DNA from: Chryseobacterium formosense
GTDB taxonomy: Bacteria > Bacteroidota > Bacteroidia > Flavobacteriales > Weeksellaceae
Direction of reading: 5' to 3'
DNA: 64,000 bases
Assembly: GCF_900116415.1 (NCBI RefSeq)
Contig: NZ_FPAP01000001.1
Coordinates: forward strand, 992,001 to 1,056,000
Program-made: the position numbers and the translations under genes
The notes under the pieces: model-generated
Told to the model about the DNA's origin: nothing
The model's database searches: none
The model's input: the letters and a program-made list of their open reading frames with translations, nothing else
Shown here: positions 33,965-43,068 of the stretch, piece after piece
How positions within the stretch are numbered: position 1 is the first letter of the stretch
Layout: each line of letters opens with the position of its first letter

Positions 33965-34029
33965 TTTAAAAGTGTTTATTTCTTTCAAAAATATAGATTT
34001 TGAATTTAATTTTGGATTTAAAATAAAAA

Positions 34030-34056
34030 AACCGATAAGCAAAACTTATCGGTTCT
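34030..34056 (-). terminator. terminator on the minus strand (upstream operon end)
   Basis: Ten-base stem AACCGATAAG / CTTATCGGTT with a five-base loop; a T run follows on the minus strand. It ends the transcript that carries the M28-GNAT-VOC-endonuclease V-like genes, about 140 bases after the last stop. Confidence 0.8.
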
Positions 34057-34194
34057 TGAAAAATGAAAAATTAATATGGATATGAACTATTTGATGTTTT
34101 TAGAATCGTTTCTAAAAGACAAGCGAATTTATATTTATTTAGAATAAATACAAATAATAATTATACTGACTTTTATCAGTTTATTCACTTAATC

Positions 34195-34698
34195 TCATTT
34201 TTCTCTGGTCAACTGATCAAGTTTTTTGAGCAAAGTCGGAATTCTATAAGATCCGCTCATATTTTCAACAGCTATTTTTATCTCATCAACATCAATTCCC
34301 TGCGAAGTTACAAACAATGGAGTTTTGCTTTCGCCGCGAAAAACTTCACGTCTTTTGCTGTCTTCTGCTGCAAAACCATTTTTTGCGATTCCGATGACAG
34401 GAATCTTATTGTCGAGTGCATTGTAAAGATAGCCACCCAAACCAATTTTACCATCATTATCAAGAGTAACGTAGCCATCAACAATAATGATGTCACTTTC
34501 TTTTAAATCAATCTTTTTCAATAAACTGAGAATACACGGTAATTCACGTTTATAGAATGCCCCACTTTCATACTCGGAAGTGATGGCTGTATTTTCAGAA
34601 TAGATTGCTTCTTCATTTTCAGAATCCCAGTTTTTGAAAGCGATGCAGATTGTTTTGGCAAAACCATCGTAGTAATAAGTATCGAATGCGTAGATCAT
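34195..34698 (-). CDS. endonuclease V-like protein
   Basis: Resembles endonuclease V, which nicks DNA or RNA near deoxyinosine or inosine. From ATG 34698 it has 167 residues, shorter than the usual 220 or so. Recognisable parts are the N-terminal strand with Asp (MIYAFDTYYYDG), SGAFYKRELPCIL with the conserved RE-x-P, DIIIVDGYVTLDNDGKIGLGGYL with the second acidic strand, and VIGIAKN. The canonical DGHG and HPR residues of the central motif are replaced (DGYV, NDGK), so specificity may differ. It overlaps nothing and starts 1 base after the VOC gene stop. Confidence 0.7.
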   Translation of the reverse strand: MIYAFDTYYYDGFAKTICIAFKNWDSENEEAIYSENTAITSEYESGAFYKRELPCILSLLKKIDLKESDIIIVDGYVTLDNDGKIGLGGYLYNALDNKIPVIGIAKNGFAAEDSKRREVFRGESKTPLFVTSQGIDVDEIKIAVENMSGSYRIPTLLKKLDQLTREK

Positions 34699-34699
34699 T

Positions 34700-35068
34700 T
34701 TATTTATTGAAAAATTCACCAAAATGCCACAAAATTCCGGCAGGATCGATCATGAAGCATTCTTTACCCCAATCCATTGTTCTGGTGGGAACCAATTTAA
34801 TGGAATCATACTTTTCGTTTAATTTTAAACTAACAAGCTCATCCCAAAAAAGATCAGTGTTTTCAACTTCAAGAAAAAGCATTGTGTTTTCTACCCATTC
34901 TTTAGCATAATAATCCTGAAGATAAAAGGCAAATTCGCCTTTCTTAAAAACCGAAAGCTTTGGTTCGAGAATGTTTTCTTCAAATCCTAAATCTGTGTAA
35001 AATGCTCTGCTCTCAGCAAAATCTTTCGAGCCAATAAATGGTCTTAGTGATTTAATTTTCTGATTCAT
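34700..35068 (-). CDS. VOC/glyoxalase-like protein
   Basis: A 122-residue protein of the vicinal-oxygen-chelate fold (glyoxalase/bleomycin-resistance superfamily): LRPFIGSKDFAESRAFYTDLGF opening, FAFYLQDYY, LFLEVENTDLFWDEL, ECFMIDPAGILWHFGEF closing. Metal ligands typical of dioxygenases are not complete, so it may be a binding protein or unspecific member. Its start overlaps the end of the GNAT gene by 17 bases, showing translational coupling. Confidence 0.85.
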   Translation of the reverse strand: MNQKIKSLRPFIGSKDFAESRAFYTDLGFEENILEPKLSVFKKGEFAFYLQDYYAKEWVENTMLFLEVENTDLFWDELVSLKLNEKYDSIKLVPTRTMDWGKECFMIDPAGILWHFGEFFNK

Positions 35069-35510
35069 ATTGTTTTTTATTAATCCAATGATTATAAGTC
35101 ATTTCAAATTTTATCTCATTTTTTCCATGCATTCCGATGTAGTTCCAACCGTTTTTTGTGTAGAATATTTCGGCTCTGGTATTCGGTGATGTTCCGAGCC
35201 ATACATTTTCCCGGGTTTGATTGAAATACCAATCCAGCATAATATCATGGAGCTTCTTTCCGATTCCTTTCTTTTCAAAATCGGGATCAACAAACAATGC
35301 CCAAATATTATTTTCTTTTAGATCAACGATAGAAAAACCTGTTATCCTCCCATCGATCTCACAAACCCAGCCTTTGCCTCTTTCAGTTAAAAACTCTTTA
35401 CAATCATCATCTGTTACAAGATTGGGATTAGAAAGCATGTTTTCTTTTACCGAATTTCTTACGATCTGAATTTGCGGAATGTCTTCTATTTTCGCTGCAC
35501 GAATAACCAT
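35052..35510 (-). CDS. GNAT N-acetyltransferase
   Basis: A 152-residue acetyltransferase with acetyl-CoA motif FVDPDFEKKGIGKKLHDIML. The start at 35510 (MVIRAAKIEDIP) is preferred because the longer frame overlaps the upstream M28 gene. Other blocks: GRITGFSIVDLKENNIWALFV and TSPNTRAEIFYTKNGW, typical of the superfamily. The acceptor is unknown. It is 10 bases downstream of the peptidase and overlaps the VOC gene, so the four genes 34195-36558 form an operon. Confidence 0.88.
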   Translation of the reverse strand: MVIRAAKIEDIPQIQIVRNSVKENMLSNPNLVTDDDCKEFLTERGKGWVCEIDGRITGFSIVDLKENNIWALFVDPDFEKKGIGKKLHDIMLDWYFNQTRENVWLGTSPNTRAEIFYTKNGWNYIGMHGKNEIKFEMTYNHWINKKQYESEN

Positions 35511-35520
35511 ATCTGAAAAT

Positions 35521-36558
35521 TTATTTTTTATCAACCACAATTCTATTTTCACGGTTCGCCAGTTCCCAGGCTGTGGTGAAGATCAGCTGTGTTCTTTTCT
35601 GAAGTAGATTAAAGTCAATTTTTTCCACATCATCAGTCGGCTGATGATAATCTTCGTGAATTCCGTCGAAATAGAATGCTACAGGAATGCCGTGTTTTGC
35701 AAAATTATAATGATCGGAACGATAATACAGTCTGTCAGGATCTTTCGGATCATCGTATTTATAATTCAGCTCAAGATTATGAGTTTTTTTATTGGCAGCT
35801 TCATTAATTATTTTTAATTCTGAACTCAGCATTTCAGAACCAATCACGTAGACATAATTTTTCCCTCTATTTGCGGGATCATCTCTTCCGATCATATCAA
35901 TATTCAAGTCTGCAACTGTATTGGCTAAAGGAAAAACAGAATTTTCAGAATAGTAAGATGAGCCAAAAAGACCATGTTCTTCACCAGTAGCATGTAAAAA
36001 CAAAAGAGATCGTTTCGGACCTTTTCCTTTCTTTTTCGCCGACTGAAAAGCTTTGGCGATCTGCATCACTGCGACCGTTCCGCTTCCGTCGTCATCTGCT
36101 CCGTTATAGACTACTCCATTTTTAGTTCCGACATGATCATAATGAGCAGAAACAACAATGGTTTCTTCAGGTTTTTCGTTTCCTTCAATAAATGCAATAA
36201 TATTTTCTGAATCAGGAAGATTTCCACCACCTCTTTTTTTCATAAATGATGATGGAACTTTCTGGTAATATGAGCCCATTTTTTTTGGAAATGAGATGCC
36301 TAATTCTTTATAAAATTGTACAATATATTCGCCCGCTTTTTTCTGGCCGGGACTTCCCGTATCTCTTCCTTCCATTTCATCGGATGCAATAATGTGTAAA
36401 TTTTTCTTTAAATCATTAAGCTTAATTTGCTGATATGCTTTATTAAAGACTTTCTCACTTTTAGCATTAATTGAATCTATTCGATCGCTCGAAACATTTG
36501 CTGTATTGCAACTCAGAAGAATAATAGCTGAAAATACAGGAAGAAATATCTTTTTCAT
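35521..36558 (-). CDS. M28-family metallopeptidase lipoprotein
   Basis: Periplasmic or surface aminopeptidase-like enzyme with two zinc ions, 345 residues. The lipobox ILLSC (Cys16) anchors it. Zinc-ligand regions are visible in order: VVSAHYDHVG, NGADDDGSGT, LHATGEEHGLFGS (catalytic Glu), LNIDMIGRDD and YRSDHYNFAKHGIP. Substrate unknown. A strong minus-strand promoter lies at 36584-36615. It is the first gene of the operon running to 34195. Confidence 0.92.
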   Translation of the reverse strand: MKKIFLPVFSAIILLSCNTANVSSDRIDSINAKSEKVFNKAYQQIKLNDLKKNLHIIASDEMEGRDTGSPGQKKAGEYIVQFYKELGISFPKKMGSYYQKVPSSFMKKRGGGNLPDSENIIAFIEGNEKPEETIVVSAHYDHVGTKNGVVYNGADDDGSGTVAVMQIAKAFQSAKKKGKGPKRSLLFLHATGEEHGLFGSSYYSENSVFPLANTVADLNIDMIGRDDPANRGKNYVYVIGSEMLSSELKIINEAANKKTHNLELNYKYDDPKDPDRLYYRSDHYNFAKHGIPVAFYFDGIHEDYHQPTDDVEKIDFNLLQKRTQLIFTTAWELANRENRIVVDKK

Positions 36559-36583
36559 GAACTGATAATTTCCCTAAAAATAG

Positions 36584-36615
36584 CAAAAATATCTCAACCT
36601 TAATTTGATAACAAA
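36584..36615 (-). promoter_or_regulatory. promoter of M28 peptidase operon
   Basis: On the minus strand TTTG (plus 36612-36615), 20-base spacer and TATTTTTG (plus 36584-36591), both full matches. It is back-to-back with the aminotransferase promoter. Confidence 0.6.
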
Positions 36616-36630
36616 TTTTTAATATATTTG
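36604..36630 (+). promoter_or_regulatory. candidate promoter of aminotransferase gene
   Basis: TTTG at 36604-36607 and TATATTTG at 36623-36630 with a short 15-base spacer. The box ends 9 bases before the ATG, so the leader would be very short. Confidence 0.4.
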
Positions 36631-36639
36631 ATAAAGCCT

Positions 36640-37779
36640 ATGCAAAAAAACTACGGATTTAATGATTATACGTTTTTCACAGAAATGTCGGAGCTTGCTT
36701 CGAGATACAACAGCTATGATTTATCGTTAGGTCTTCCAGATTTTGAAATTGATCCGCGTTTAAGATACTATCTAAAGGAATCAGCCGATGTGATCAGCCA
36801 TAGTTATGAATCTTTAGCCGGAAATTCTCTATTAATTGATCAGATTATAAAGTTTAATGGCAATAGAAAAAATAGCTTACAGTTAAAAAGAGAAGAAGTA
36901 AATATTGTTCCCTGTTCTACATTCGGGTTATATACATCCTTAAAGTCAATTTTAAATAATGGTGATGAAGTTATTGTTATTCAACCATCTTATTATACTT
37001 ATGCGCCATCAATTGTGCTCAACGGTGGCATTCCTGTTTACTACGATCTTGATTTTGATTTTAAAATAAACTGGGAAAAATTAAAGAGTTGCATTACCGC
37101 TAAAACGAAAGCCATCATTGTAAATTCTCCGCAAAATCCTACCGGTAAAATGTGGAGCAAAGAGGATTGGAATCAGTTGTATGATTTGATTAAAGATCAG
37201 GAAATTTATCTTATATCAGAAGAAATTTATGATATCTATTGTTACGATAATCAAGAGCATTACAGTTCTTTCATACATCCCGAGCTTAAAAAAAGAACGT
37301 TTTGTATTTTTTCTTTCGGTAAAATGTTTCATTCTACAGGTTGGAAGGTTAGCTATCTCTTAGCAGATGAAGATTTATTGCAAAATTTCAGAAATCATCA
37401 GCAATATATTTCGTACAGCTCTAATTCTCCGTGCCAATATGCGATTTCTAAATATCTGGAGGTTTTTGACCCTACAGGGAATAGAAATATTATGCAGAGT
37501 AAACGTGATATTTTTAATGAGATGATCAGTCACACTCCTTTAAAAGTGGAAGATAAATCTCAGGGTGGTTTTTTTCAGCTTGTTAATTTCAGAGAAATCA
37601 ATAAAACAATGACGGATGTTGAATTTTCAAAATGGCTTACTATAGAAAAAAAAGTTTCGTGTTTACCGCTTTCAGCATTTTACCATTCTAAACAGGATTC
37701 GGACTATATACGATTCAGCTTTGTAAAAAAAGATGAAGTGATTATACAGGCAATGGAACACTTAAAAAACAATTTATAA
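36640..37779 (+). CDS. PLP-dependent aminotransferase, class I/II (methionine aminotransferase-like)
   Basis: Fold-type I aminotransferase, 379 residues from ATG 36640; the upstream TTG at 36628 is part of the promoter box. Signatures: LSLGLPDFEIDPRL opening, VPCSTFGLYTSL, IVNSPQNPTGKMW, LISEEIYDIY, the PLP lysine in FSFGKMFHSTGWK and an RFSFVK segment near the C-terminus, with Arg for substrate carboxylate. It resembles YbdL/methionine or kynurenine aminotransferases; the preferred substrate is not evident. Confidence 0.92.
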   Translation: MQKNYGFNDYTFFTEMSELASRYNSYDLSLGLPDFEIDPRLRYYLKESADVISHSYESLAGNSLLIDQIIKFNGNRKNSLQLKREEVNIVPCSTFGLYTSLKSILNNGDEVIVIQPSYYTYAPSIVLNGGIPVYYDLDFDFKINWEKLKSCITAKTKAIIVNSPQNPTGKMWSKEDWNQLYDLIKDQEIYLISEEIYDIYCYDNQEHYSSFIHPELKKRTFCIFSFGKMFHSTGWKVSYLLADEDLLQNFRNHQQYISYSSNSPCQYAISKYLEVFDPTGNRNIMQSKRDIFNEMISHTPLKVEDKSQGGFFQLVNFREINKTMTDVEFSKWLTIEKKVSCLPLSAFYHSKQDSDYIRFSFVKKDEVIIQAMEHLKNNL

Positions 37780-37782
37780 CAA

Positions 37783-37810
37783 AAAACACTGCAAGATGCA
37801 GTGTTTTTTT
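37783..37810. terminator. bidirectional terminator between aminotransferase and hppA
   Basis: Stem AACACTGCA / TGCAGTGTT with loop AGA and homopolymer tails on both strands, between converging genes. Confidence 0.88.
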
Positions 37811-37828
37811 ATATGTATCAGTAAGAAA

Positions 37829-40564
37829 TTATAACGCTAAAACTCTGATATCTATTCTGCGGTTTATTGCCTTACATTCTTCGGTGTCATTTTCCGGACA
37901 AACAGGATGCTGTGAACCGTATCCTTCGGCTTCTACCCTATCTCCTGCAATTCCCATCTCGAGTAGTTTTAATTTGGCAGTCTGAGCTCTCAGATTTGAA
38001 AGCTTCAGATTGGTTTCCTCACTTCCCGTATTATCTGTATAGCCACCTAATTTTATCTTTAAATCAGGATAAGCATTCATTAATTCAGCAAGATTGGCAA
38101 GTTGGGCTTCTGAGCCTGTCTTTAAATCACTCGAACCTGTTTCAAAATACAGATTTTCAATGGTGTACCATTTATCAGGATTTAAAGCAGCTTTGTCTTT
38201 ATTTTTAACATCATTATACAAGAAGTACAATTGACTTTGATTTCCGAGAGAAATTTTCTTACCTCCGTCTAATTTTATTTCCTGAATATCTCCTGTTGTA
38301 TAAACGAAATCCCCGTTTTCATTTAGCTGACCATTAATTTCCAAAGGTTCAATAATAGTATTTCCTTCTTGAGCTGCTTGCTTTTCTGTATGAATCCCTG
38401 TCATTCCGGTCAAGCTTTCAATTTTTGCTTTTCTGTTTGCTTCTATTTTATCTTTATGCAAAACGGCTAAAGTCGGAGCAATGACTAATGAAACAATAGA
38501 CATTAATTTAATCAAAATATTCATCGATGGCCCTGAAGTATCTTTAAACGGATCACCAACCGTATCTCCGGTTATCGAAGCTTTATGAGGCTCTGAACCT
38601 TTATAATAAGTTTGTCCGTTGATATCTACCCCTTTTTCAAAAGACTTTTTTGCATTATCCCATGCTCCTCCTGCGTTATTTTGAAAAATCCCCATTAAAA
38701 CTCCGCAAACGGTTGCTCCTGCCAAAAAACCTCCTAAAACTTCTGGACCGAAAATAAATCCTATTAATAAGGGAGAGATAATAGCAATTGCTCCGGGAAG
38801 CATCATTTTTTTGATGGATGCGTCAGTAGAAATGGCAACGCATTTTTGATATTCGGGTTCGGCTTTTCCTTCTAGAATTCCCGGGATTTCCCGGAATTGT
38901 CTTCTCACTTCTTCCACCATCGCCATCGCAGCTTGTCCAACTGCTGTAATCGCCAACGAAGAGAAAATAAACGGAATCATTCCACCGACAAATAATCCTG
39001 CTAAAACGTCGGCTCTGTAAATATCAATTCCGTCGATTCCTGCAATTCCTACGAAAGCGGCAAATAAAGCTAAAGCTGTTAAGGCAGCAGATGCAATTGC
39101 AAAGCCTTTCCCAGTTGCAGCGGTAGTATTTCCAACGGCATCTAAAATGTCTGTTTTTTCACGTACTTCTTTGGGTAACTCACTCATTTCGGCAATTCCT
39201 CCTGCGTTGTCTGCAATAGGTCCGAAAGCATCAATAGCCAACTGCATTGCTGTTGTAGCCATCATTCCGGCTGCTGCAATGGCAACACCATATAATCCGG
39301 CGCATAAAAAAGAACCGTAAATTCCACCTGCCAAAACTAAAATTGGTAAAAGTGTAGATTCCATTCCTACGGAAAGCCCACCAATAATATTTGTTGCATG
39401 CCCTGTTGAAGATTGCCTCACGATGCTAGAAACAGGTCTTTTTCCCATGGCTGTGTAAAATTCTGTGATGATACTCATTAAAGTTCCTACCACTAAGCCA
39501 ACCATGATTGCTCCGAAAACTCCCATTTTGGTAAACTCATGACCTCTTAAAACCATTTTCTCCGGTAACAGATAGGTTACCAAGAAATAAGAAGCAATTG
39601 CAGTAATTACGATGCTTCCCCAGTTTCCTAAGTTTAAAGCATTCTGAACGTTCGAAGTCGACGAGCCATCATTATCATTGATTTTAACAAATAAAGTTCC
39701 GATCATAGAAAAGATAATTCCTGTTCCTGCAATCAGCATCGGTAAAAGAATTGGAGCAAATCCGCCAAAAGAATCTTGAGAAATTGTTTCTCTGCCTAAA
39801 ACCATTGTTGCTAAAACCGTTGCCACATAAGATCCGAATAAATCGGCTCCCATTCCTGCCACATCTCCTACGTTATCACCAACATTGTCAGCGATTGTTG
39901 CCGGATTTCTGGGATCATCTTCAGGAATTCCGGCCTCCACTTTTCCTACCAAATCAGCTCCAACGTCTGCGGCTTTTGTATAAATTCCTCCACCTACTCT
40001 CGCAAATAATGCAATAGATTCTGCACCTAAAGAAAAACCTGTAAGAATTTCGATGGTTCTTTCCATTTCATGAGAATCTACAGTTGCATCGGGTGCAAAA
40101 ATCTGTTTAATAATTAAATAAAGAGCTCCCAAACCCAAAACTGCCAATCCGGCAACTCCCATTCCCATAACCGAGCCTCCTGTGAAAGATACTTTTAAGG
40201 CTTTGGATAATGAAGTTTTTGCTGCTTCCGCAGTTCTTACATTCGCTTTCGTTGCGATTTTCATTCCGATAAATCCGGCTAAGGCAGAAAGCACTGCGCC
40301 TATAATAAAGGAAATTCCGATACTCCAATGTGAATGAGAATTGGTCATTCCCATTACGGCTAATAGAATGGCTACAATAATTACGAAGTAGGTGAGAATT
40401 TTGTACTCGGCCTTGAGAAAAGCCATTGCACCGTCAGCGATATGTCCGCTGATAACTTTCATTTTTTCATTTCCGGCGTTTTGTCTGCTTACCCAGTTAC
40501 TCTGCAGAAAAGTGTAGACGAGGGCAATAACGCCAAAAATTGGCACTAAAACAAATAAGTCCAT
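37829..40564 (-). CDS. hppA: membrane-bound ion-pumping pyrophosphatase fused to OmpA-like domain
   Basis: Couples pyrophosphate hydrolysis to Na+ and/or H+ export. Residues 1-702 are a full M-PPase (about 16 helices) with catalytic motifs [20 protein letters not shown] and [13 protein letters not shown] and the late [20 protein letters not shown] has Ala where K+-independent pumps have Lys, so K+ dependence is expected. Unusually, 209 more residues follow the last helix (about 681-702): a linker of about 95 residues, then an OmpA-like domain (about 800-911) with [12 protein letters not shown] and LSNLRAQT. Asp844 and Arg859, spaced 15 as in OmpA, would bind diaminopimelate. M-PPase C-termini face the periplasm, which places the domain next to peptidoglycan. 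Confidence 0.95.
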   Translation of the reverse strand: MDLFVLVPIFGVIALVYTFLQSNWVSRQNAGNEKMKVISGHIADGAMAFLKAEYKILTYFVIIVAILLAVMGMTNSHSHWSIGISFIIGAVLSALAGFIGMKIATKANVRTAEAAKTSLSKALKVSFTGGSVMGMGVAGLAVLGLGALYLIIKQIFAPDATVDSHEMERTIEILTGFSLGAESIALFARVGGGIYTKAADVGADLVGKVEAGIPEDDPRNPATIADNVGDNVGDVAGMGADLFGSYVATVLATMVLGRETISQDSFGGFAPILLPMLIAGTGIIFSMIGTLFVKINDNDGSSTSNVQNALNLGNWGSIVITAIASYFLVTYLLPEKMVLRGHEFTKMGVFGAIMVGLVVGTLMSIITEFYTAMGKRPVSSIVRQSSTGHATNIIGGLSVGMESTLLPILVLAGGIYGSFLCAGLYGVAIAAAGMMATTAMQLAIDAFGPIADNAGGIAEMSELPKEVREKTDILDAVGNTTAATGKGFAIASAALTALALFAAFVGIAGIDGIDIYRADVLAGLFVGGMIPFIFSSLAITAVGQAAMAMVEEVRRQFREIPGILEGKAEPEYQKCVAISTDASIKKMMLPGAIAIISPLLIGFIFGPEVLGGFLAGATVCGVLMGIFQNNAGGAWDNAKKSFEKGVDINGQTYYKGSEPHKASITGDTVGDPFKDTSGPSMNILIKLMSIVSLVIAPTLAVLHKDKIEANRKAKIESLTGMTGIHTEKQAAQEGNTIIEPLEINGQLNENGDFVYTTGDIQEIKLDGGKKISLGNQSQLYFLYNDVKNKDKAALNPDKWYTIENLYFETGSSDLKTGSEAQLANLAELMNAYPDLKIKLGGYTDNTGSEETNLKLSNLRAQTAKLKLLEMGIAGDRVEAEGYGSQHPVCPENDTEECKAINRRIDIRVLAL

Positions 40565-40677
40565 AGTTTAATATTTTTTTGGTAATAGAATATTAAATAT
40601 ACTTAATAATTTCCATTAAACTGTTTAAAAAATTATGACTTATAAAAGTTTTTGTGAAATTTAGATAAATTTAGTAA

Positions 40678-40708
40678 CAAAAAAGCAGATGAAAATTCAT
40701 CTGCTTTG
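40678..40708 (-). terminator. terminator of ppa
   Basis: Twelve-base stem AAAGCAGATGAA / TTCATCTGCTTT with a two-base loop and a minus-strand T run, 26 bases after the ppa stop. It separates ppa from hppA. Confidence 0.85.
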
Positions 40709-40732
40709 TATATTTTTAAAGTTTTTGAAGAA

Positions 40733-41344
40733 TTATCCTCCGAATTTCTCAGAATAATCTTTCTGTGAAGCAACAATTACTTTTCTTGCATGTTCTGCTC
40801 CGTAAACCTCTTGGATTCTACATTTTGCAGGCTCATCCGGTAAGTTTTTGTAAGTAAGGAAGTAGTGCATCAATCTTTTGATTTCAGCTTCAGGCAATTC
40901 AGAAATATCTCTGAAATGACCAAATGCGTGATCGTTGATCATTACTGCAACGATTTTATCATCAGCTTCACCTCCATCAATCATTTTAAAACCTCCGATC
41001 GGAATAGCTTCCATCAAAAGTCCTCCAGCGTGAATGTTGTGTGAGCTTAATACACAAATGTCCAACGGATCGTGATCTCCCATAGTAACATCATTTGCTC
41101 CACTTTCGATCGCCAATTTCATTACCTCATTATGGCAGTATGTTCTTGGAACAAAACCGTACAATGCCGGAATGATGTTTGAGAATTTCTGCGGTCTGTC
41201 TACTTTAAGGTAACCAGTTTCTTTATCTATTTCATATTTAATGGTGTCTGAAGGAACTATTTCCACGAATACGTTTACAACGTTTGGCGCATCTTCTCCT
41301 GCAGAAATCCCATGCCACGGATGTGCTTTAAAATTTGGAATCAT
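40733..41344 (-). CDS. ppa: soluble inorganic pyrophosphatase, family I
   Basis: Hydrolyses pyrophosphate in the cytoplasm. The 203-residue protein shows the family I signature DHDPLDI with its metal-binding aspartates, plus YEIDKETGYLKVDRP, YGFVPRTYC, DDKIVAVMINDH and HYFLTYKNL. It is located on the same strand just upstream of the membrane pyrophosphatase, with a terminator between them, so the cell keeps a soluble and a membrane enzyme competing for the same substrate. Confidence 0.96.
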   Translation of the reverse strand: MIPNFKAHPWHGISAGEDAPNVVNVFVEIVPSDTIKYEIDKETGYLKVDRPQKFSNIIPALYGFVPRTYCHNEVMKLAIESGANDVTMGDHDPLDICVLSSHNIHAGGLLMEAIPIGGFKMIDGGEADDKIVAVMINDHAFGHFRDISELPEAEIKRLMHYFLTYKNLPDEPAKCRIQEVYGAEHARKVIVASQKDYSEKFGG

Positions 41345-41364
41345 TATTTATATTTATTATTTAA

Positions 41365-41877
41365 TTATGCTATTATTAAAATTTCTCTTCTCAAGTCTTC
41401 AATCGTCGCTCCGATATAATCATTATCATTCATGTAATTCATAATGAAAATGGTTTTATAGTCATTAAGATTCGGATTGTTACTAAGGCTTTCGTAAGTT
41501 TTGTGCAACAAATCTATTACAGCATTTTTAGAATCAACGATATTCTGCCATGAATTTTTCGTTAAATAAAGCTGTTGCGAAGCATTGTATTCAAATTCTT
41601 CGTTGATGGTTCTTTCTGTAAGAAATACAAACTCATGCACGGCAAGATCCTTATCGAATTTCTGAACCAGATTAGATGGCTTTATCCTTTCTAAAAAAAG
41701 CGTCATTCTTTCGTAAGAATGGGTCTTGTTTTCAGAGTTAGATTTTACAGACAGAAGCTTGATCTCCTGATTCTTTAAGTTGATGTAGGTATATACAAAT
41801 TGTCTCAGCAAAACCAAAAAAGGAATTGCGATAACTAATGCGGCTGCATAAGGTAAATAGTCTGAAAAATCTGCCAT
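41365..41877 (-). CDS. membrane-anchored hypothetical protein, 170 aa
   Basis: Unknown function. From ATG 41877 (MADFSDYLPYAAALVIAIPFLVLLRQFV) there is one N-terminal membrane helix (about 9-31), then a mainly helical cytosolic domain with KNQEIKLLSVKSNSENKTHSYERMTLFLERIKPS and ending NDYIGATIEDLRREILIIA. The frame starting five residues upstream is less likely. It lies 20 bases upstream of ppa and may be co-transcribed with it. Confidence 0.75.
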   Translation of the reverse strand: MADFSDYLPYAAALVIAIPFLVLLRQFVYTYINLKNQEIKLLSVKSNSENKTHSYERMTLFLERIKPSNLVQKFDKDLAVHEFVFLTERTINEEFEYNASQQLYLTKNSWQNIVDSKNAVIDLLHKTYESLSNNPNLNDYKTIFIMNYMNDNDYIGATIEDLRREILIIA

Positions 41878-41912
41878 AATTTGAGGTAGCAAAATTACTA
41901 ATAAATTGGGTC

Positions 41913-43067
41913 TTAGGAAAGTTTTTTAAATAAATCTTCTTTTGAAGACTGAATATAGATCAAACTTAAGATAGTCAGAAGGTAAAAGCCGATCATCATT
42001 CTGTTGACCAATGTCGGAAAAACAAGAAATCTGATAAAAAAAGACAAATAAATAACCCCGAAAAACAAATACGGCATCCGGTTTTTCTTAATCTGAGGAA
42101 ACTTATGATAAACGATGATCACCACAAAAATTAACAGTAAAAGGAAATAAGATGAATTAAATTCAAATAATAATTTAGATTTAATATAACCAAGATATTC
42201 ATGGAAATTGAAATGATCCGGGTTTGAAATTGGGTACAACTGAACTTTTGTAAACTGATTCATAAACAAAACCGACCAGGAGATTTGGTTAAAATACTGT
42301 ACTAAACCAAATGAAAGAAACAGATATAAAAATGAAAAAGCCAGTTCGTGGTTTTTTATATTGAAATTTTTCCGTTTAATGAAAATTAATGCATACAAAA
42401 ACGAATAGAAGATAAAATATTCCGGTCTGGTTAAAATGCACAGCATCGAAAAAAATGTTGCGAAAAAAAAGCTTCTTTTAACAAGGAAAAAATAAAAGCT
42501 AACCAGTAAAAGTAAACAAGATAAAGTATCTGGTGAAGCATGCCTCGCTGATTCTAATAATGGCTTAAAAATCGAGAATAAAAAAGTCAAAAAAATTGCC
42601 AGACTATGATTTTTCAGGATTTTGCTTAAAAACAAAAATATAAACCCAAGAATTAATACATAAGATAATATTGAAATCAAAAAAGTAGAAGTTGATGCCT
42701 CGAAACCTGCTTTAAAAAATAAAAGATTGGTAAAATTATAAAACGGTTTTACCGAAAAAAGCTGAAGTTCTTCTTCAAAAATCTTGGGATTCTCGGAAAT
42801 GGTTTTGTAATACGTATTTTCACCTTTTGCTGTTTCTTCATGCGAAAGATCAGACTCAAACATTCCCGGTCTTTTCTCATTAAGTTCCGTGAAAACTTTC
42901 TGATGAATATCTTCAATTTTCATATTGGGATATTCCGTCTTGTACAACAATCCCATATATGCTTCCATATCGACATTGTAATACTGATGCGTATAAAGAT
43001 AATACGACATAATGCACAGATATACTGAAAAAAAGATTTTCAATAAAATATCAAAACGTTTTACCAT
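41913..43067 (-). CDS. polytopic membrane protein, GT-C-like
   Basis: A 384-residue protein with about nine or ten hydrophobic helices. An acidic loop after the first helix (YYNVDMEAYMG) and a second loop with RHASPDTLSC resemble the layout of GT-C glycosyltransferases that use lipid-linked sugars, but no family motif is decisive. Its start is 1 base from the stop of the PhyH-like gene. Together with the next two genes it forms an operon that may modify envelope lipids or glycans; this is inference. Confidence 0.7.
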   Translation of the reverse strand: MVKRFDILLKIFFSVYLCIMSYYLYTHQYYNVDMEAYMGLLYKTEYPNMKIEDIHQKVFTELNEKRPGMFESDLSHEETAKGENTYYKTISENPKIFEEELQLFSVKPFYNFTNLLFFKAGFEASTSTFLISILSYVLILGFIFLFLSKILKNHSLAIFLTFLFSIFKPLLESARHASPDTLSCLLLLVSFYFFLVKRSFFFATFFSMLCILTRPEYFIFYSFLYALIFIKRKNFNIKNHELAFSFLYLFLSFGLVQYFNQISWSVLFMNQFTKVQLYPISNPDHFNFHEYLGYIKSKLLFEFNSSYFLLLLIFVVIIVYHKFPQIKKNRMPYLFFGVIYLSFFIRFLVFPTLVNRMMIGFYLLTILSLIYIQSSKEDLFKKLS

Positions 43068-43068
43068 T

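Noticed and set aside
34099..34180. Small inverted repeats TTTAGAA / TTCTAAA and ACTGA / TCAGT after the endonuclease V-like gene
   Set aside because: Stems are short and AT-rich; the clear terminator at 34030-34056 explains transcript ending better.
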